Shown in pieces: positions 36,893-47,779 of a DNA stretch of 64,000 nt. Made by a program: the position numbers and the translations under genes. Source of the stretch: Alteromonas mediterranea DE (GTDB lineage: Bacteria > Pseudomonadota > Gammaproteobacteria > Enterobacterales > Alteromonadaceae). Under the pieces are notes generated by a model, which saw only the letters and a list, made by a program, of their open reading frames with translations, searched no databases and was not told where the DNA came from. How positions within the stretch are numbered: position 1 is the stretch's first letter; every line of letters starts with the position of its first letter. The stretch is taken from NCBI RefSeq assembly GCF_000020585.3, contig NC_011138.3, positions 3,512,140-3,576,139 of the forward strand. The letters are read 5' to 3'.

Positions 36893-39568
36893 ATGTTATC
36901 GTCAATTCGAATACAGCTTATCACGGTATTTCTTGCTTTGATCACCTTAATATTAGTGCAAGGTTTCATTGCTAGAAAAAACCAAGAGGTGCTGAACGAG
37001 GGAATTTCTTTTGCCTCAAAAGCCGTTAACGACGTAGGTATAGTAAAAGAATTAGAGCGTGATGTGGTAGACCTTCAGCGCAACGTACTTATCTTTAAAG
37101 AAAATGCCAGCAAATCTGCAATAACGCGGTTTAGTCGGCTCATGGTTACCATTAACGCGAAACTCGATAAGCTGGCACAGGTTGATGAAACGGGCGAACT
37201 GCAAGATGGAAACTATATCCTTACGAGGATGAAAGAGCACCTTAATGCCTATCAACAAAACTTCACCCAGGTTGTCGACGCGCGCTCAGAACGAGACAAC
37301 TTAGTTGCAAGGGGGACCCTTTCAGATATCACGGCGCTCGAGGCAACCCTGAACGACGCCCAAACCCAAGGAAAAGTGTCACCTGCAATGGTAGAAGAGG
37401 CAAAAATAACACTGGTTCGAGCCGAAAATGCCATGTTGAAATATATAATGAAGCCTGACATGCAGTACATAAAATCTTTCAACGAAGCTGCGGACTCACT
37501 AAAAGAATTAAACCTTTCCTCGGAACAGAAACTTACGCAAAGAATTGAACGCCTTACCGATAGAATAAAGAACGACTTTTTTAAGTTAACGCAAATAACC
37601 CAGGGGAATTTATTTCTCGTCAATGTTGTTATGGCCGGCTCTGCTAACGAGTTTCTTTATCTAAGTGGAGAACTCGCGAAGAAAGTCAGTACCGACTCTG
37701 AGGTAATAACTAAGCGAACCTATCAAACTGCCGAACAAACTCAGCGCAATGGCGAACTTTTTTCATTTATCGCTATTTTGCTCGCATTCGCTGCCGCACT
37801 CTTTTCCACATTTCGAATTCTTGAACCCATACGCTCTATTACAGAAGTGTTCAATAAGCTTTCTAAAGGCATTCAGATATCTAATATACCGGGAAGTAGA
37901 CGCAAGGACGAAATAGGTAAGCTCGCCAAAGCAGCGCTTGTTTTCAGCGACAAAAACCGCCAGACCGAAAAGCTCTTAGATGAGTCGCGTAGCATGAACT
38001 CGCAGTTAGAGGGCTTAAATAAAGCGTTAACTGAATCAAAAATAAAAGCAGAGAAAGCGACTGCCTCAAAAAGCATATTCCTTGCGAACATGAGCCACGA
38101 AATTCGAACGCCCATGAATGGCATTATTGGGCTAATTGAACTTGCTCAGCAACAAGAGCTATCGCCCACTGTAAGGGGCTACCTTGATAAAGCGGCATAC
38201 TCAGGGCAAATTCTTATTAGTGTAATTAACGACATACTCGATTTTTCCAAGATAGAGGCTGGTAAGCTGAAAATAGAAGAGGTGAGCTTCTCTTTACATT
38301 CACTGTTCGATAATTTGATAGCCGTGATTGCGCTGCGCGCAAAAGAAAAGAACTTATCGGTTCATTTTAACGTTAACCCTATGCTCCCGCCTCAGGTCAT
38401 TGGTGATCCTTTGCGCATTGCACAAATCATTATGAATATTGGCAACAATGCAGTGAAATTTACCGAGCAAGGACGCATTGAAATAGCCTTCGACGGGACG
38501 CTGAATGAAAAAGGCAACCGCCTTAACCTTACTATGCGTATTACCGACTCGGGTATCGGCATGAGTAAGGCTCAGTTAGACAAGATTTTCAAACCTTTCA
38601 CTCAGGCTGATGGCTCTACCAACAGAAAATACGGCGGAACCGGTTTAGGGCTTGCGATTGTAAGTCAATTAACTGAACTGATGAACGGCCGAATTGATGC
38701 GTCATCGACAATGGGCAAAGGCAGCACCTTCGAGGTAAACCTTCCGCTTAGAGCATTTAAAAACCAGCCTGGCGTATTAGAACAAACGCCTCAACTTCCT
38801 GTTGGTAGCGTGTATGTGACTGATGCGCCCTTACTGCCCACCTCTTATTGTACGCAAATTCAGCTTTCGAGCGAGAATGTACTGACGCTTGAAGAGGCAC
38901 AAAACACTCCTTCTTTACCCGACTATATTATTGTGGATATCCATGAGTTTGGTGCCTTTAGACAGAACATTAGCTGGCTAAACAGTCTACTCGACACAGG
39001 TAAATCTGTGGGGCTTGTCATGGAAAGTGCAGGTAGCGCATTACAAGCTAAATACGATACGCTTTGGAAAGGCCCGTTAATCATGCATCCTTTTACGCCT
39101 GCGCAGTTTGAGCGCTTTGTGAACCAGGTTATCTCTAAAGATTCGAATTACGAGGGACAACACTTTAATGAGGAAGCTGAAGAAACCCCACTTGAAGGCC
39201 ACATATTGCTAGTAGAGGACAATAATATTAACCAACTCGTTACGGGTGAAATGCTTACTAACCTAGGGCTTACTTTTGACATTGCCGAAGACGGGAAGCA
39301 AGCGGTACAAAAACTAGAAAATGCACCTCAATACGACCTTGTGCTAATGGACGTACAAATGCCGGTAATGGACGGATATGAAGCGACCCGTCAACTTCGA
39401 GAGAGAGGCTTTACTGATGTTCCGATTATTGGCCTATCAGCAAATGCCATGAAAGAAGACCGGCAAAGTGCTATGGATGCCGGTATGAACGACTACTTAA
39501 CAAAGCCGATTAAGCAAAAATCGTTAATTGGCATGCTCAGGCGATACCTTGTGAAGACGGAAAGGTAG
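36893..39568 (+). CDS. hybrid sensor histidine kinase with receiver domain
   Basis: Inner-membrane kinase. TM1 (about residues 5-25), a helical periplasmic sensor of about 260 residues, TM2 (about 288-308), HAMP-like linker, H-box SHEIRTPMNGIIGL with His402, N-box IMNIGNNAVKFT, G1 and G2 boxes (DSGIGMSKAQ, GGTGLGLAIV), a degenerate receiver-like segment (about 635-755) and a C-terminal receiver with Asp820 (LVLMDVQMPVMDG) and Lys in LTKPIK. There is no Hpt domain, so phosphotransfer needs a separate protein. It probably reads the solute-binding protein encoded just upstream. Confidence 0.93.
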   Translation: MLSSIRIQLITVFLALITLILVQGFIARKNQEVLNEGISFASKAVNDVGIVKELERDVVDLQRNVLIFKENASKSAITRFSRLMVTINAKLDKLAQVDETGELQDGNYILTRMKEHLNAYQQNFTQVVDARSERDNLVARGTLSDITALEATLNDAQTQGKVSPAMVEEAKITLVRAENAMLKYIMKPDMQYIKSFNEAADSLKELNLSSEQKLTQRIERLTDRIKNDFFKLTQITQGNLFLVNVVMAGSANEFLYLSGELAKKVSTDSEVITKRTYQTAEQTQRNGELFSFIAILLAFAAALFSTFRILEPIRSITEVFNKLSKGIQISNIPGSRRKDEIGKLAKAALVFSDKNRQTEKLLDESRSMNSQLEGLNKALTESKIKAEKATASKSIFLANMSHEIRTPMNGIIGLIELAQQQELSPTVRGYLDKAAYSGQILISVINDILDFSKIEAGKLKIEEVSFSLHSLFDNLIAVIALRAKEKNLSVHFNVNPMLPPQVIGDPLRIAQIIMNIGNNAVKFTEQGRIEIAFDGTLNEKGNRLNLTMRITDSGIGMSKAQLDKIFKPFTQADGSTNRKYGGTGLGLAIVSQLTELMNGRIDASSTMGKGSTFEVNLPLRAFKNQPGVLEQTPQLPVGSVYVTDAPLLPTSYCTQIQLSSENVLTLEEAQNTPSLPDYIIVDIHEFGAFRQNISWLNSLLDTGKSVGLVMESAGSALQAKYDTLWKGPLIMHPFTPAQFERFVNQVISKDSNYEGQHFNEEAEETPLEGHILLVEDNNINQLVTGEMLTNLGLTFDIAEDGKQAVQKLENAPQYDLVLMDVQMPVMDGYEATRQLRERGFTDVPIIGLSANAMKEDRQSAMDAGMNDYLTKPIKQKSLIGMLRRYLVKTER

Positions 39569-39657
39569 GTATTCACCGCTATTTTATGCAACATCGTTAA
39601 ATAGCGAACTAAACGTTGTGCTGCTTTTTTTCAGCAGCTAGGAAAATAACAAAGCAC

Positions 39658-39689
39658 AAAAAAAGGTTGCCTTGGTTGGCAACCTTTTT
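39658..39689. terminator. bidirectional rho-independent terminator
   Basis: AAAAAGGTTGCC (39660-39671) pairs with GGCAACCTTTTT (39678-39689), with T-runs on both strands. It serves the convergent kinase and valS genes. Confidence 0.9.
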
Positions 39690-39712
39690 CGCGTTTACTT
39701 CACTGTAATGGC

Positions 39713-42487
39713 TTACAGCGCTTTTATGGTGTCGAACTGCTCTTTAAGTTTGGCTAGGGCTTTTTCGCCCTCTTCTAACTTACCGCGTTCTTTTTCAATA
39801 ACCGCTTCTGGTGCATTACTTACGAACTTCTCGTTACCTAATTTGCCACGAGTACGAGAAACATCTTTCTCGATTTTCTCCATGGCCTTAGTAATACGAG
39901 CAAGCTCTGCGTCTTTATCGATAAGCCCTGCCATTGGGATAAGAATTTCCATCTCGCCCACAAGCGCTGTGGCGCTGGCTGGTGCTTCTTCACCGTCTTT
40001 CAATATAGTTACGGTTTCAAGCTTAGAAAGCTTATCGAGGAACGCTTTAGCCGCATCAAGACGACGCGCGTCTTCATCGCTTACGTTTTTAAGTAGCGCG
40101 TTAAGCGGTTTGTTTGGCGAAATGTCCATTTCACCGCGGATATTACGAATACCCACGATAAACTTCTTCACCCACTCGATATCAGCAAGTACTTTGTCGT
40201 CTTGTTTTGCTGCATCAACCTCAGGGAATGCCTGAACCATAATGCTGGCGCCCTCTTCCACCTTAAGCGCACTTTGTGGCACAACGCGCTGCCAAATAGT
40301 GTCGGTGATAAATGGCATTAGCGGGTGCAACAAGCGAAGCAGGCTTTCAAGCACATTGATAAGCGTATGGCGTGTACCGCGCTTTTCAGCGTCGGTGCTG
40401 GCATCGTTGCTAAGCACAGGCTTAGTCAGCTCTAAGTACCAGTCGCAGAACTGGTTCCAGGTGAACTCGTAAACCGTTTGCGCAGCAATGTCGAAGCGGT
40501 AGTCTTCAAGGGCCTTTTCAAACTCAACCAGGGTTTGTTGGAACTTCGCCCAAATCCAGCGATCGGCCATGCTAAGTACCATTTCGCCACCGTCACGACC
40601 TGTGTCGTGCTCTTCTGTGTTCATCAATACGAAACGCGATGCATTCCAAATTTTGTTACAGAAGTTGCGGTAGCCTTCAACACGGGCCATATCAAAGTTG
40701 ATGTCGCGGCTGGTTGACGCCATAGCAGCAAAGGTAAAGCGAAGTGCGTCTGTACCGTAAGCCTGAATACCGTCAGGGAACTGCTTACGCGTGCGCTTGG
40801 CAATCTTTTCAGCCAGCTGCGGCTGCATCATGCCTGCGGTACGCTTAGTGACTAGCGACTCAATATCAATACCATCAATCAAATCGATGGGGTCAAGCAC
40901 GTTGCCCTTTGACTTTGACATTTTATCGCCGTTCTCATCGCGAATAAGACCAGTGATGTAGATATCTTTAAACGGAATTTTGCCGGTGAACTTCTTGGTC
41001 ATCATGATCATTCTGGCAACCCAGAAGAAGATGATGTCAAAGCCAGTTACTAGCACTGAAGACGGTACGAAGGTTTCTAGATCTGGCGTTTCTTCTGGCC
41101 AGCCCATGGTCGCGAACGGCCATAGTGCACTTGAGAACCAGGTATCGAGTACATCGTCGTCTTGTGAAAGGGTTACCTCACTGCCAAGGCCGTGCTTTTC
41201 ACGTACTTCTTCTTCGGTGCGGCCAACAAAAACCTTGCCGTTTTCGTCATACCACGCCGGAATACGGTGTCCCCACCACAGTTGACGTGAAATACACCAG
41301 TCTTGAATGTTGTGCATCCACTGGTAATAAGTTTTGTTCCAGTTCTCTGGCACAAAACGAATTTCACCGCTTTCCACTGCTTCAATAGCTGGCTTAGCAA
41401 GAGACTCAACGGCTACATACCACTGGTCAGTAAGGTATGGCTCGATAACCGCTCCGGTTCTGTCGCCACGCGGCACTTTAAGCTCGTGCGGCTCAATCTT
41501 AACCAACGAGCCTTGGGCTTCTAGGTCAGCAACAATTTGCTTACGCGCATCGAAGCGATCTAAACCGCGATACGCTTCTGGCGCATCATCGTTAATTTTC
41601 GCATCGTCGGTAAGAATGTTGATCATAGGTAGGTTGTGACGCTTACCCATGTCGTAGTCGTTAAAGTCGTGAGCTGGCGTAATTTTAACGCAGCCTGTAC
41701 CGAATTCTTGGTCGACATAGTCATCGGCAATCACAGGAATTAAACGGCCAGTAATCGGCAGCTTAATTTCTTTGCCGATAAAGCGTTGATAACGCTCGTC
41801 ATCGGGGTGAACCGCAACCGCTGTATCACCTAGCATGGTTTCAGGGCGGGTAGTGGCTACCACTAGCTCACCGCTACCGTCAGCTAACGGGTAGCGCATG
41901 TGCCACATGTGGCCGTCTTCTTCTTCGTTTAGTACTTCAAGATCAGATACTGCTGTGTGAAGCACTGGATCCCAGTTAACCAAACGCTTGCCACGGTAAA
42001 TAAGGCCTTCTTCGTGTAGTTTAACGAACACTTCCGTTACGGCTTTAGACAGGTCTTCGTCCATGGTGAACACTTCGCGAGACCAGTCAGGTGACGTACC
42101 TAAACGGCGCATTTGACCGGTGATCGTTCCGCCGCTGTGCTCTTTCCATTCCCACACTTTCTTGATGAAGTCTTCGCGACCTAAATCGTGGCGCGTCTTG
42201 CCTTCAGCGTTAAGTTGGCGTTCTACCACCATCTGGGTAGCAATACCGGCGTGGTCAGTACCCACTTGCCATAGCGTATTGTCGCCCTTCATGCGGTGAT
42301 AACGGGTTAAGGCGTCCATAATGGTTTGCTGGAAACCATGGCCCATGTGAAGGCTACCGGTAACGTTTGGTGGCGGAAGCAAAATACAATAAGGGTCGCC
42401 GCTACCTGAAGCTTTAAATAAACCCGCCTCTTCCCATGACTTGTAGCATTGCTGCTCGATGGACTGCGGTTCGAAGGTTTTATCCAT
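39713..42487 (-). CDS. valS: valyl-tRNA synthetase
   Basis: Class I aminoacyl-tRNA synthetase that charges tRNA-Val and edits Thr. The HIGH-type motif is HMGH (residues 47-50, after PPPNVTGSL), the editing domain includes [14 protein letters not shown], the KMSKS loop reads [13 protein letters not shown] near residue 555, and the anticodon-binding domain and C-terminal coiled-coil arm ([15 protein letters not shown] onward) are complete. 924 residues. Last gene of pepA-holC-valS, an order kept in many gammaproteobacteria. Confidence 0.98.
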   Translation of the reverse strand: MDKTFEPQSIEQQCYKSWEEAGLFKASGSGDPYCILLPPPNVTGSLHMGHGFQQTIMDALTRYHRMKGDNTLWQVGTDHAGIATQMVVERQLNAEGKTRHDLGREDFIKKVWEWKEHSGGTITGQMRRLGTSPDWSREVFTMDEDLSKAVTEVFVKLHEEGLIYRGKRLVNWDPVLHTAVSDLEVLNEEEDGHMWHMRYPLADGSGELVVATTRPETMLGDTAVAVHPDDERYQRFIGKEIKLPITGRLIPVIADDYVDQEFGTGCVKITPAHDFNDYDMGKRHNLPMINILTDDAKINDDAPEAYRGLDRFDARKQIVADLEAQGSLVKIEPHELKVPRGDRTGAVIEPYLTDQWYVAVESLAKPAIEAVESGEIRFVPENWNKTYYQWMHNIQDWCISRQLWWGHRIPAWYDENGKVFVGRTEEEVREKHGLGSEVTLSQDDDVLDTWFSSALWPFATMGWPEETPDLETFVPSSVLVTGFDIIFFWVARMIMMTKKFTGKIPFKDIYITGLIRDENGDKMSKSKGNVLDPIDLIDGIDIESLVTKRTAGMMQPQLAEKIAKRTRKQFPDGIQAYGTDALRFTFAAMASTSRDINFDMARVEGYRNFCNKIWNASRFVLMNTEEHDTGRDGGEMVLSMADRWIWAKFQQTLVEFEKALEDYRFDIAAQTVYEFTWNQFCDWYLELTKPVLSNDASTDAEKRGTRHTLINVLESLLRLLHPLMPFITDTIWQRVVPQSALKVEEGASIMVQAFPEVDAAKQDDKVLADIEWVKKFIVGIRNIRGEMDISPNKPLNALLKNVSDEDARRLDAAKAFLDKLSKLETVTILKDGEEAPASATALVGEMEILIPMAGLIDKDAELARITKAMEKIEKDVSRTRGKLGNEKFVSNAPEAVIEKERGKLEEGEKALAKLKEQFDTIKAL

Positions 42488-42522
42488 TACACACTCTCAA
42501 ATTGAAGCTAAACGCGAATGAT

Positions 42523-42945
42523 TTATGCAGATTTAAACTGCATGTTGCATCCAGCTTGCTGATAGTTTTTGTATCTTACCCGCGCGGCCTGTTTGGCGTT
42601 CTCGTCCACGGGTACAAAATCGATGATTTGACGATGCTGGTTGGGTGAAGGCACCATACCGGACCCCACATTAACCACCATTTGTCGTCTGGCTACCTGC
42701 TCTGGCCGCCAACAAATTTCCACCGGCGTTCCTGATTGCGGCCCTTCACCATAAAGGTTATGGGGAACAAAACGGTCAGCCGGCAGCTGCCACAACAATT
42801 CATCAACTTCTTCAGCCTGCGCCTGTGTATCGCACAGCACGCTAATCTTTTGCTTATTGGCAAACGCTGAGGCAATAACTTCGCTGGCGCGGCCTGCCAC
42901 ACCATTGTCACTGCTGGTAAGTTGATAAAATATCACTTGTGGCAT
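42523..42945 (-). CDS. holC: DNA polymerase III chi subunit
   Basis: Clamp-loader accessory protein that links SSB to the replisome. 140 residues with the conserved start PQVIFYQLTSSD, the helix-strand pattern VLCDTQAQAEEVDELLWQLP, and FVPHNLYGEGPQSGTPVEI. The position between pepA (6 bp upstream) and valS (35 bp downstream) is the standard one and strongly supports the assignment. Confidence 0.94.
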   Translation of the reverse strand: MPQVIFYQLTSSDNGVAGRASEVIASAFANKQKISVLCDTQAQAEEVDELLWQLPADRFVPHNLYGEGPQSGTPVEICWRPEQVARRQMVVNVGSGMVPSPNQHRQIIDFVPVDENAKQAARVRYKNYQQAGCNMQFKSA

Positions 42946-42951
42946 GAATGA

Positions 42952-44457
42952 TTAGTCCTCTAACTTGATATCAGCGCGGTTCATTAGGAACTGAGACAGC
43001 ATAGGCACTGGACGGCCTGTTGCGCCTTTGTTCTTACCACTGCGCCATGCCGTACCGGCAATATCAAGGTGAGCCCAGTTGTACTTCTTAGTGAAGCGCG
43101 ACAAGAAACAACCCGCCGTAATTGACCCTGCTGGGCGACCACCAAGGTTCGTCATGTCGGCAAACGGGCTTTCAAGCTGCTCTTGGTAATCGTCCCATAG
43201 CGGTAGACGCCATGCGCGATCTGAGCTTTGCTCTGATGCATTAAGTAGCTCGTGAGCAAGCGGATTGTGCGTGCTCATCACGGCTGTTGCATGGTGACCA
43301 AGAGCAATAATGGCCGCGCCAGTTAGTGTGGCTACGTCAATCACTAGCTCTGGGTCGAAGCGCTCTACGTAGGTTAGCGCATCGCACAATACCAAACGAC
43401 CTTCCGCATCAGTGTTTAGCACTTCAACGGTTTGACCCGACATGGTAGTTAGAATGTCACCCGGACGGTACGCTTTGCCATCTGGCATGTTTTCACAGCC
43501 TGCTAATACGCCAATAACGTTAATTGGCAGGTTAAGCGCCGCGATAGTGTGCATAGTACCTAGCACACCTGCCGCACCACCCATGTCGTACTTCATTTCA
43601 TCCATGGCTTCGCCAGGCTTTATTGAAATACCGCCCGAATCAAACGTAAGGCCTTTACCTACAAGTACAATTGGCGCTTGATCAGCAGGACCACCGCGAT
43701 GATGCATAATACTCATCATGCTTTCGTTGTCTGAACCACGACCAACAGCTAAATACGCTTGCATACCAAGCTCGGCCATTTGGGTTTCATCCACCACTTC
43801 AGCGGTTACGCTATCGTATTGGCTAGCCAGTTCTTGCGCTTGCTGCCACAGGTACGCTGGGTTACAGATATTTGGCGGCATGTTCGCCACGTCTTTGGTT
43901 ACTTTGGCACCACGAGCAACGGCCAGGCCATGCTCAATGGCACGTTCACCCACGGTAAGTTCACGGCGAGTAGGCACGTTAAATACAATTTTACGCAGCG
44001 GACGACGAGGCTCGCCTTTTTTCGTTTTAAGCTGCATAAAGGTGTACAGCGTGTCTTCAGTTGCTTCTACCGCTTGGCGCACTTTCCAATAGGTATCGCG
44101 ACCTTTAACGTGAAGCTCGGTTAAGAAGCACACCGCTTCCATTGACCCTGTTTCGTTCAAAGTTTGGATAGTTTTCGCGATAATGTTTTTGTACTGGCGC
44201 TCGTCTAATTCGCGCTCTTTACCACAACCGACTAAAAGCACGCGTTCGCTGAGTACGTTCGGTACATTGTGTAGCAACAACATTTGGCCCGCTTTACCTT
44301 CTAAGTCGCCGCGGCGCAACAAGTTGCTGATATAACCTTCACTGATTTCGTCTAGTTGTTCTGCCACTGCCGTAAGGCGGCGCGGCTCAAAGACGCCCAC
44401 AACAATACATGCACTGCGTTGCTTTTCTGGACTGCCACTTTTTACACTAAACTCCAC
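42952..44457 (-). CDS. pepA: leucyl aminopeptidase PepA
   Basis: Di-metal (Mn/Zn) M17 aminopeptidase that also binds DNA in E. coli. The N-terminal domain begins [20 protein letters not shown] as in E. coli; the catalytic domain shows the metal ligands in [15 protein letters not shown] and the signature [14 protein letters not shown]. The GTG at 44457 has GAGGTG upstream and aligns with the E. coli start (501 against 503 residues); an ATG at 44493 would add 12 residues. First gene of pepA-holC-valS, divergent from lptF. Confidence 0.97.
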   Translation of the reverse strand: MEFSVKSGSPEKQRSACIVVGVFEPRRLTAVAEQLDEISEGYISNLLRRGDLEGKAGQMLLLHNVPNVLSERVLLVGCGKERELDERQYKNIIAKTIQTLNETGSMEAVCFLTELHVKGRDTYWKVRQAVEATEDTLYTFMQLKTKKGEPRRPLRKIVFNVPTRRELTVGERAIEHGLAVARGAKVTKDVANMPPNICNPAYLWQQAQELASQYDSVTAEVVDETQMAELGMQAYLAVGRGSDNESMMSIMHHRGGPADQAPIVLVGKGLTFDSGGISIKPGEAMDEMKYDMGGAAGVLGTMHTIAALNLPINVIGVLAGCENMPDGKAYRPGDILTTMSGQTVEVLNTDAEGRLVLCDALTYVERFDPELVIDVATLTGAAIIALGHHATAVMSTHNPLAHELLNASEQSSDRAWRLPLWDDYQEQLESPFADMTNLGGRPAGSITAGCFLSRFTKKYNWAHLDIAGTAWRSGKNKGATGRPVPMLSQFLMNRADIKLED

Positions 44458-44720
44458 GATATCACCTCGCTTTTCGTCGTTTATAGTTTGCACGATGACT
44501 AAAAAATCACGTAACGTTTCGCGCTGCTTTATGTTTTAATACGCAGCATAACTTTTTAGTTCGCTGCAATTTACGCTAACACCTATTGAATATAGGTTAA
44601 ATTTGCGTCAAAACACCATGCAAACGGTTTATGATTGCAGGCAAAACTTGTAAAAACGGTAAGTTTAAACAAAATTGTGCTTTCTTTCACTAAAATTCCT
44701 AATTTTCCGGAAGGGCTGAG

Positions 44721-45821
44721 ATGCTGATATTCCGCTATTTACTTAAGGAAACGCTGAAATCTCAGTTAGCGATTTTCTTCATCCTAATGGCCATTTTTGT
44801 CACCCTGAGGTTTGTGCGCGTTTTAGGCGACGCATCAGACGGTGATATCCCTGCTGGCCTAGTACTTGGCTTCCTAGGCTTATACGCCCCTATTCTCTCA
44901 TCATTGGTACTGCCCATCAGCGCTTATTTGGGGATCATGTTGGCGCACGGTAGGCTGTATGTAGACAGTGAAATGACCGTGATGCGCGCCTGCGGCATTA
45001 GCGAATGGTATGTCACGCGAGTGATGCTGTTCTTGTCGGTACTTATTATGATTGTGACCGGCGCTATTACCCTTTATTTCGCGCCGCTGGCTGCCGAGAA
45101 CGAATATCAACTGCGCGAAAAAGCCCGTAACGAAGCGGGTATCTCCGCGCTTATGCCGGGTCGCTTCCAGCAAACGGGTAACGAAAAAGCGGTTATCTTT
45201 GTCCACGATGTAGACAAGAACGACAAGCTTCAACGGGTGTTTCTATCGCAAAACCAAACCAGCGATAGCGAAGGTGATGTGCGCGTAGTTTACGCCCAAA
45301 CCGGCGAAGTGGCGAGCAACCCCGATGGCACCCGAAACCTTGTTTTGAAGCAAGGCGTGCAGTACGAAGGTATACAGTCTGAAAAGGCCTACCGCAAAGT
45401 TGAATTTGATGAATACCAAATTCAAATTGCCGATAAGCCTGCTGATGAAACCCGTCGTAAGGTAAGCGTGCTGCCCACCAGCGAACTGTGGGAAGACGAC
45501 AGTATTGAAGCCAGAGCAGAGCTTCAATGGCGAATTGCTATTCCGCTGTCGATTCCATTTTTAATACTTATTGCGGTACCACTTAGCGCCGTCGACCCTC
45601 GACAGGGGCGATTTGGCAAGATGTTCCCCGCCATTTTGTTGTACTTGGGCTATTTCTTACTGTTGTTGGCCAGCAGACGTGTACTGGAAGACGGAAAGAT
45701 GCCGCCCCAACTAGGACTGTGGTGGGTACATACCATTATGTTGATTATAGGCATTACGCTTATCGTGCGAGATAGGAAAACTGGCACGCAGTTACGCGCA
45801 TGGATATTGGGGAAGAAATAA
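44721..45821 (+). CDS. lptF: LPS export permease LptF
   Basis: Inner-membrane subunit of the LptB2FGC exporter, which extracts lipopolysaccharide and passes it to the LptA bridge. Three N-terminal helices, a large periplasmic beta-jellyroll (about residues 130-265) and three C-terminal helices. The start MLIFRYLLKETLKSQLAIFF is typical. 366 residues, as in E. coli. GGAAGG lies seven bases upstream of the ATG. The stop codon is directly followed by the lptG start. Confidence 0.96.
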   Translation: MLIFRYLLKETLKSQLAIFFILMAIFVTLRFVRVLGDASDGDIPAGLVLGFLGLYAPILSSLVLPISAYLGIMLAHGRLYVDSEMTVMRACGISEWYVTRVMLFLSVLIMIVTGAITLYFAPLAAENEYQLREKARNEAGISALMPGRFQQTGNEKAVIFVHDVDKNDKLQRVFLSQNQTSDSEGDVRVVYAQTGEVASNPDGTRNLVLKQGVQYEGIQSEKAYRKVEFDEYQIQIADKPADETRRKVSVLPTSELWEDDSIEARAELQWRIAIPLSIPFLILIAVPLSAVDPRQGRFGKMFPAILLYLGYFLLLLASRRVLEDGKMPPQLGLWWVHTIMLIIGITLIVRDRKTGTQLRAWILGKK

Positions 45822-46883
45822 ATGTTTAAGATCCTCGATTTATACATCGCTCGAACGCTACTAAGTACGATCACTGTCACGCTAAGCGTACTTATTGGCT
45901 TAAGCGCGTTAATCAAGTTCGTTGAACAGCTGCGTAAAATTGGTGAAGGCGATTACGACATGCTCGCCGCCTTTATCTACGTGTTATTAAGCCTTCCGCG
46001 AGACCTAGAACAATTCTTTCCCATGGCGACGTTGCTTGGCGGCCTTATTGGCATGGGCGTCTTGGCCAGCAATAGCGAACTGGTGGTAATGCAGGCTGCG
46101 GGCATGAGCCGCTGGAACATCATTAACTCGGCCATGAAGTCTACCCTTGTCATGATTTTAGCGGTCATGGCGGTGGGCGAATGGGTCACGCCGTTCAGCG
46201 AGACCAAAGCTAAACAACTACGCACTGAAGCGATTTCTGGGGGCAGTTTATTTTCATCTGACAAGCTTGTTTGGGCCAAAGACGGCGATAGGTTTGTGAG
46301 TATTGGTCAGGTTATCAGCCAAGACTCCCTTAAAGACGTGAGCATTTTTAACTTTAATTCAGACCTGTCACTACAAAGCATTACCTATGCAAAAAACAGC
46401 ACATATGATGGCGATGGCTGGTGGTTAAGCAACGTAGAAGTCACACAGTTTACGGAAACGCAAGTCTCGGTTGATGACACCGACCGTATGCGCTGGAACT
46501 CAACGCTAACCCCAGATAAGTTAGGCATTGTAGCGGTTAAACCCGAGGCCTTATCCATTACTGGCCTGCTTGATTACGTAAATTACTTAGACAATAACGA
46601 CCAAGACCCGTCTCGCTATGAATTGGCACTATGGCGAAAAATATTTCAGCCTATTTCAGTGGGCGTGATGTTGTTGATGGCGCTTTCGTTTATCTTCGGG
46701 CCGTTACGCAGCGTAACTATGGGAGCGCGCGTGATCATGGGCGTACTCACAGGCTTTGGTTTCTTTATTCTAAACGAGGTTTTCGGCCCAGTAAGTTTGG
46801 TTTACCAATTGCCGCCCTTCCTTGGCGCATTGCTACCAAGCCTGCTGTTTGCTGCTGTCGCCGGTGTGATGCTTAGACGTTGA
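45822..46883 (+). CDS. lptG: LPS export permease LptG
   Basis: Second permease subunit of the LPS exporter. Same six-helix layout with a central periplasmic domain; the family motifs FKILDLYIARTLLSTI, LPRDLEQFFPMATLLGGLIG and the final block LPPFLGALLPSLLF are present. 353 residues (E. coli 360). There is no gap after the lptF stop, so the two are made together in equal amounts. A strong terminator follows. Confidence 0.96.
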   Translation: MFKILDLYIARTLLSTITVTLSVLIGLSALIKFVEQLRKIGEGDYDMLAAFIYVLLSLPRDLEQFFPMATLLGGLIGMGVLASNSELVVMQAAGMSRWNIINSAMKSTLVMILAVMAVGEWVTPFSETKAKQLRTEAISGGSLFSSDKLVWAKDGDRFVSIGQVISQDSLKDVSIFNFNSDLSLQSITYAKNSTYDGDGWWLSNVEVTQFTETQVSVDDTDRMRWNSTLTPDKLGIVAVKPEALSITGLLDYVNYLDNNDQDPSRYELALWRKIFQPISVGVMLLMALSFIFGPLRSVTMGARVIMGVLTGFGFFILNEVFGPVSLVYQLPPFLGALLPSLLFAAVAGVMLRR

Positions 46884-46925
46884 TAAAGCTATCGGCGCTC
46901 GGCTAGTTAAACGGTCAAGTCCTAT

Positions 46926-46955
46926 AAAAAGAGGCATGTTGACGCCTCTTTTTTT
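46926..46955. terminator. bidirectional rho-independent terminator
   Basis: AAAAAGAGGC (46926-46935) pairs with GCCTCTTTTT (46944-46953), with T residues to 46955 and an A-run on the other side. It separates convergent lptG and the RDD gene. Confidence 0.9.
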
Positions 46956-46993
46956 ATAACTTTTTAGCATCCTTTAATGCTTACAATGCGTTA

Positions 46994-47578
46994 TCACCAG
47001 CTCTTATGGTCGTTCGCTTCTTTAGTCAGCTTCAACACTTCTGTTTGTGCCAAGCGGTCTTGCAGCGATTGCTTGTTCTTGTAATCAAACAAAACAAGCA
47101 AAGTCCCTAAGCCGCCCAACGACGCAACAAGGCGTATGAACAAACGTGGCCAGGACATTGGCTCTTCTACGGTGCTGTAAATACGTAAACGCCATGCACG
47201 CATGCCCAGCGTTTGCCCGCCTCTTCGCCAAAACCACAAGAAGAAACCCGCTATCCATAAACCTACCCAGGTCTGAATAAGCAGTTTATAGCCTGAAGAA
47301 GCTTGAATTAAGTCGGCAGGTTCAGCATAACCTTGCAGATCAAGCGCACCATTTTTCAACATAACAACCAAGGTTATTATCATCACCATAGCCGCACACA
47401 TTCCAACAGCTGTGGCCACTAGCGTATCGTAAATCATTGCCAATAAGCGTCTAACGAATCCAGCTCGCTGAAGCGCCGAGCTATCCGATCCCGCGCTGTT
47501 TGTGCTTAACTCATCCTTACTCTTTGGGCGGTTAGATGAGGAGGAGTTCTTCTTAGCTTTTTTATCGTGACGCGCCAC
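46994..47578 (-). CDS. RDD family membrane protein
   Basis: Small inner-membrane protein with the RDD-family pattern: Arg in FVRRLLAMIYDTLVATAVG, an Asp-bearing helix, and the RRGGQTLGMRAWRLRI segment. Three hydrophobic segments are visible (about residues 50-75, 100-118 and 160-175). The N-terminal 40 residues are polar and Ser/Lys-rich. It starts with GTG; no other start exists before the first helix. 194 residues. Transport or stress roles have been proposed for the family, none certain here. Confidence 0.82.
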   Translation of the reverse strand: MARHDKKAKKNSSSSNRPKSKDELSTNSAGSDSSALQRAGFVRRLLAMIYDTLVATAVGMCAAMVMIITLVVMLKNGALDLQGYAEPADLIQASSGYKLLIQTWVGLWIAGFFLWFWRRGGQTLGMRAWRLRIYSTVEEPMSWPRLFIRLVASLGGLGTLLVLFDYKNKQSLQDRLAQTEVLKLTKEANDHKSW

Positions 47579-47779
47579 AGGTTTCTCTTTACTTCAATAA
47601 ATGACAATGCGTATTTTGACACAAGCCGCAGATAGCTTAAACAATATAAATGACACTTACTGGCTTTTAATAAAGTTGCAACTACCCGGTTTGCCCCAAG
47701 AAAATTTACTGCTTTTTGCATCTAAGTGTCATTGTTAAGCGTTATTACAATTACAAATGGATGACGGAAGTAGATTGCG

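Noticed and set aside
39672..40235. Plus-strand open frame of 187 residues opposite the valS 3' end
   Set aside because: Ser- and Ala-rich reverse reading of the charged valS coiled-coil arm; no support of its own.
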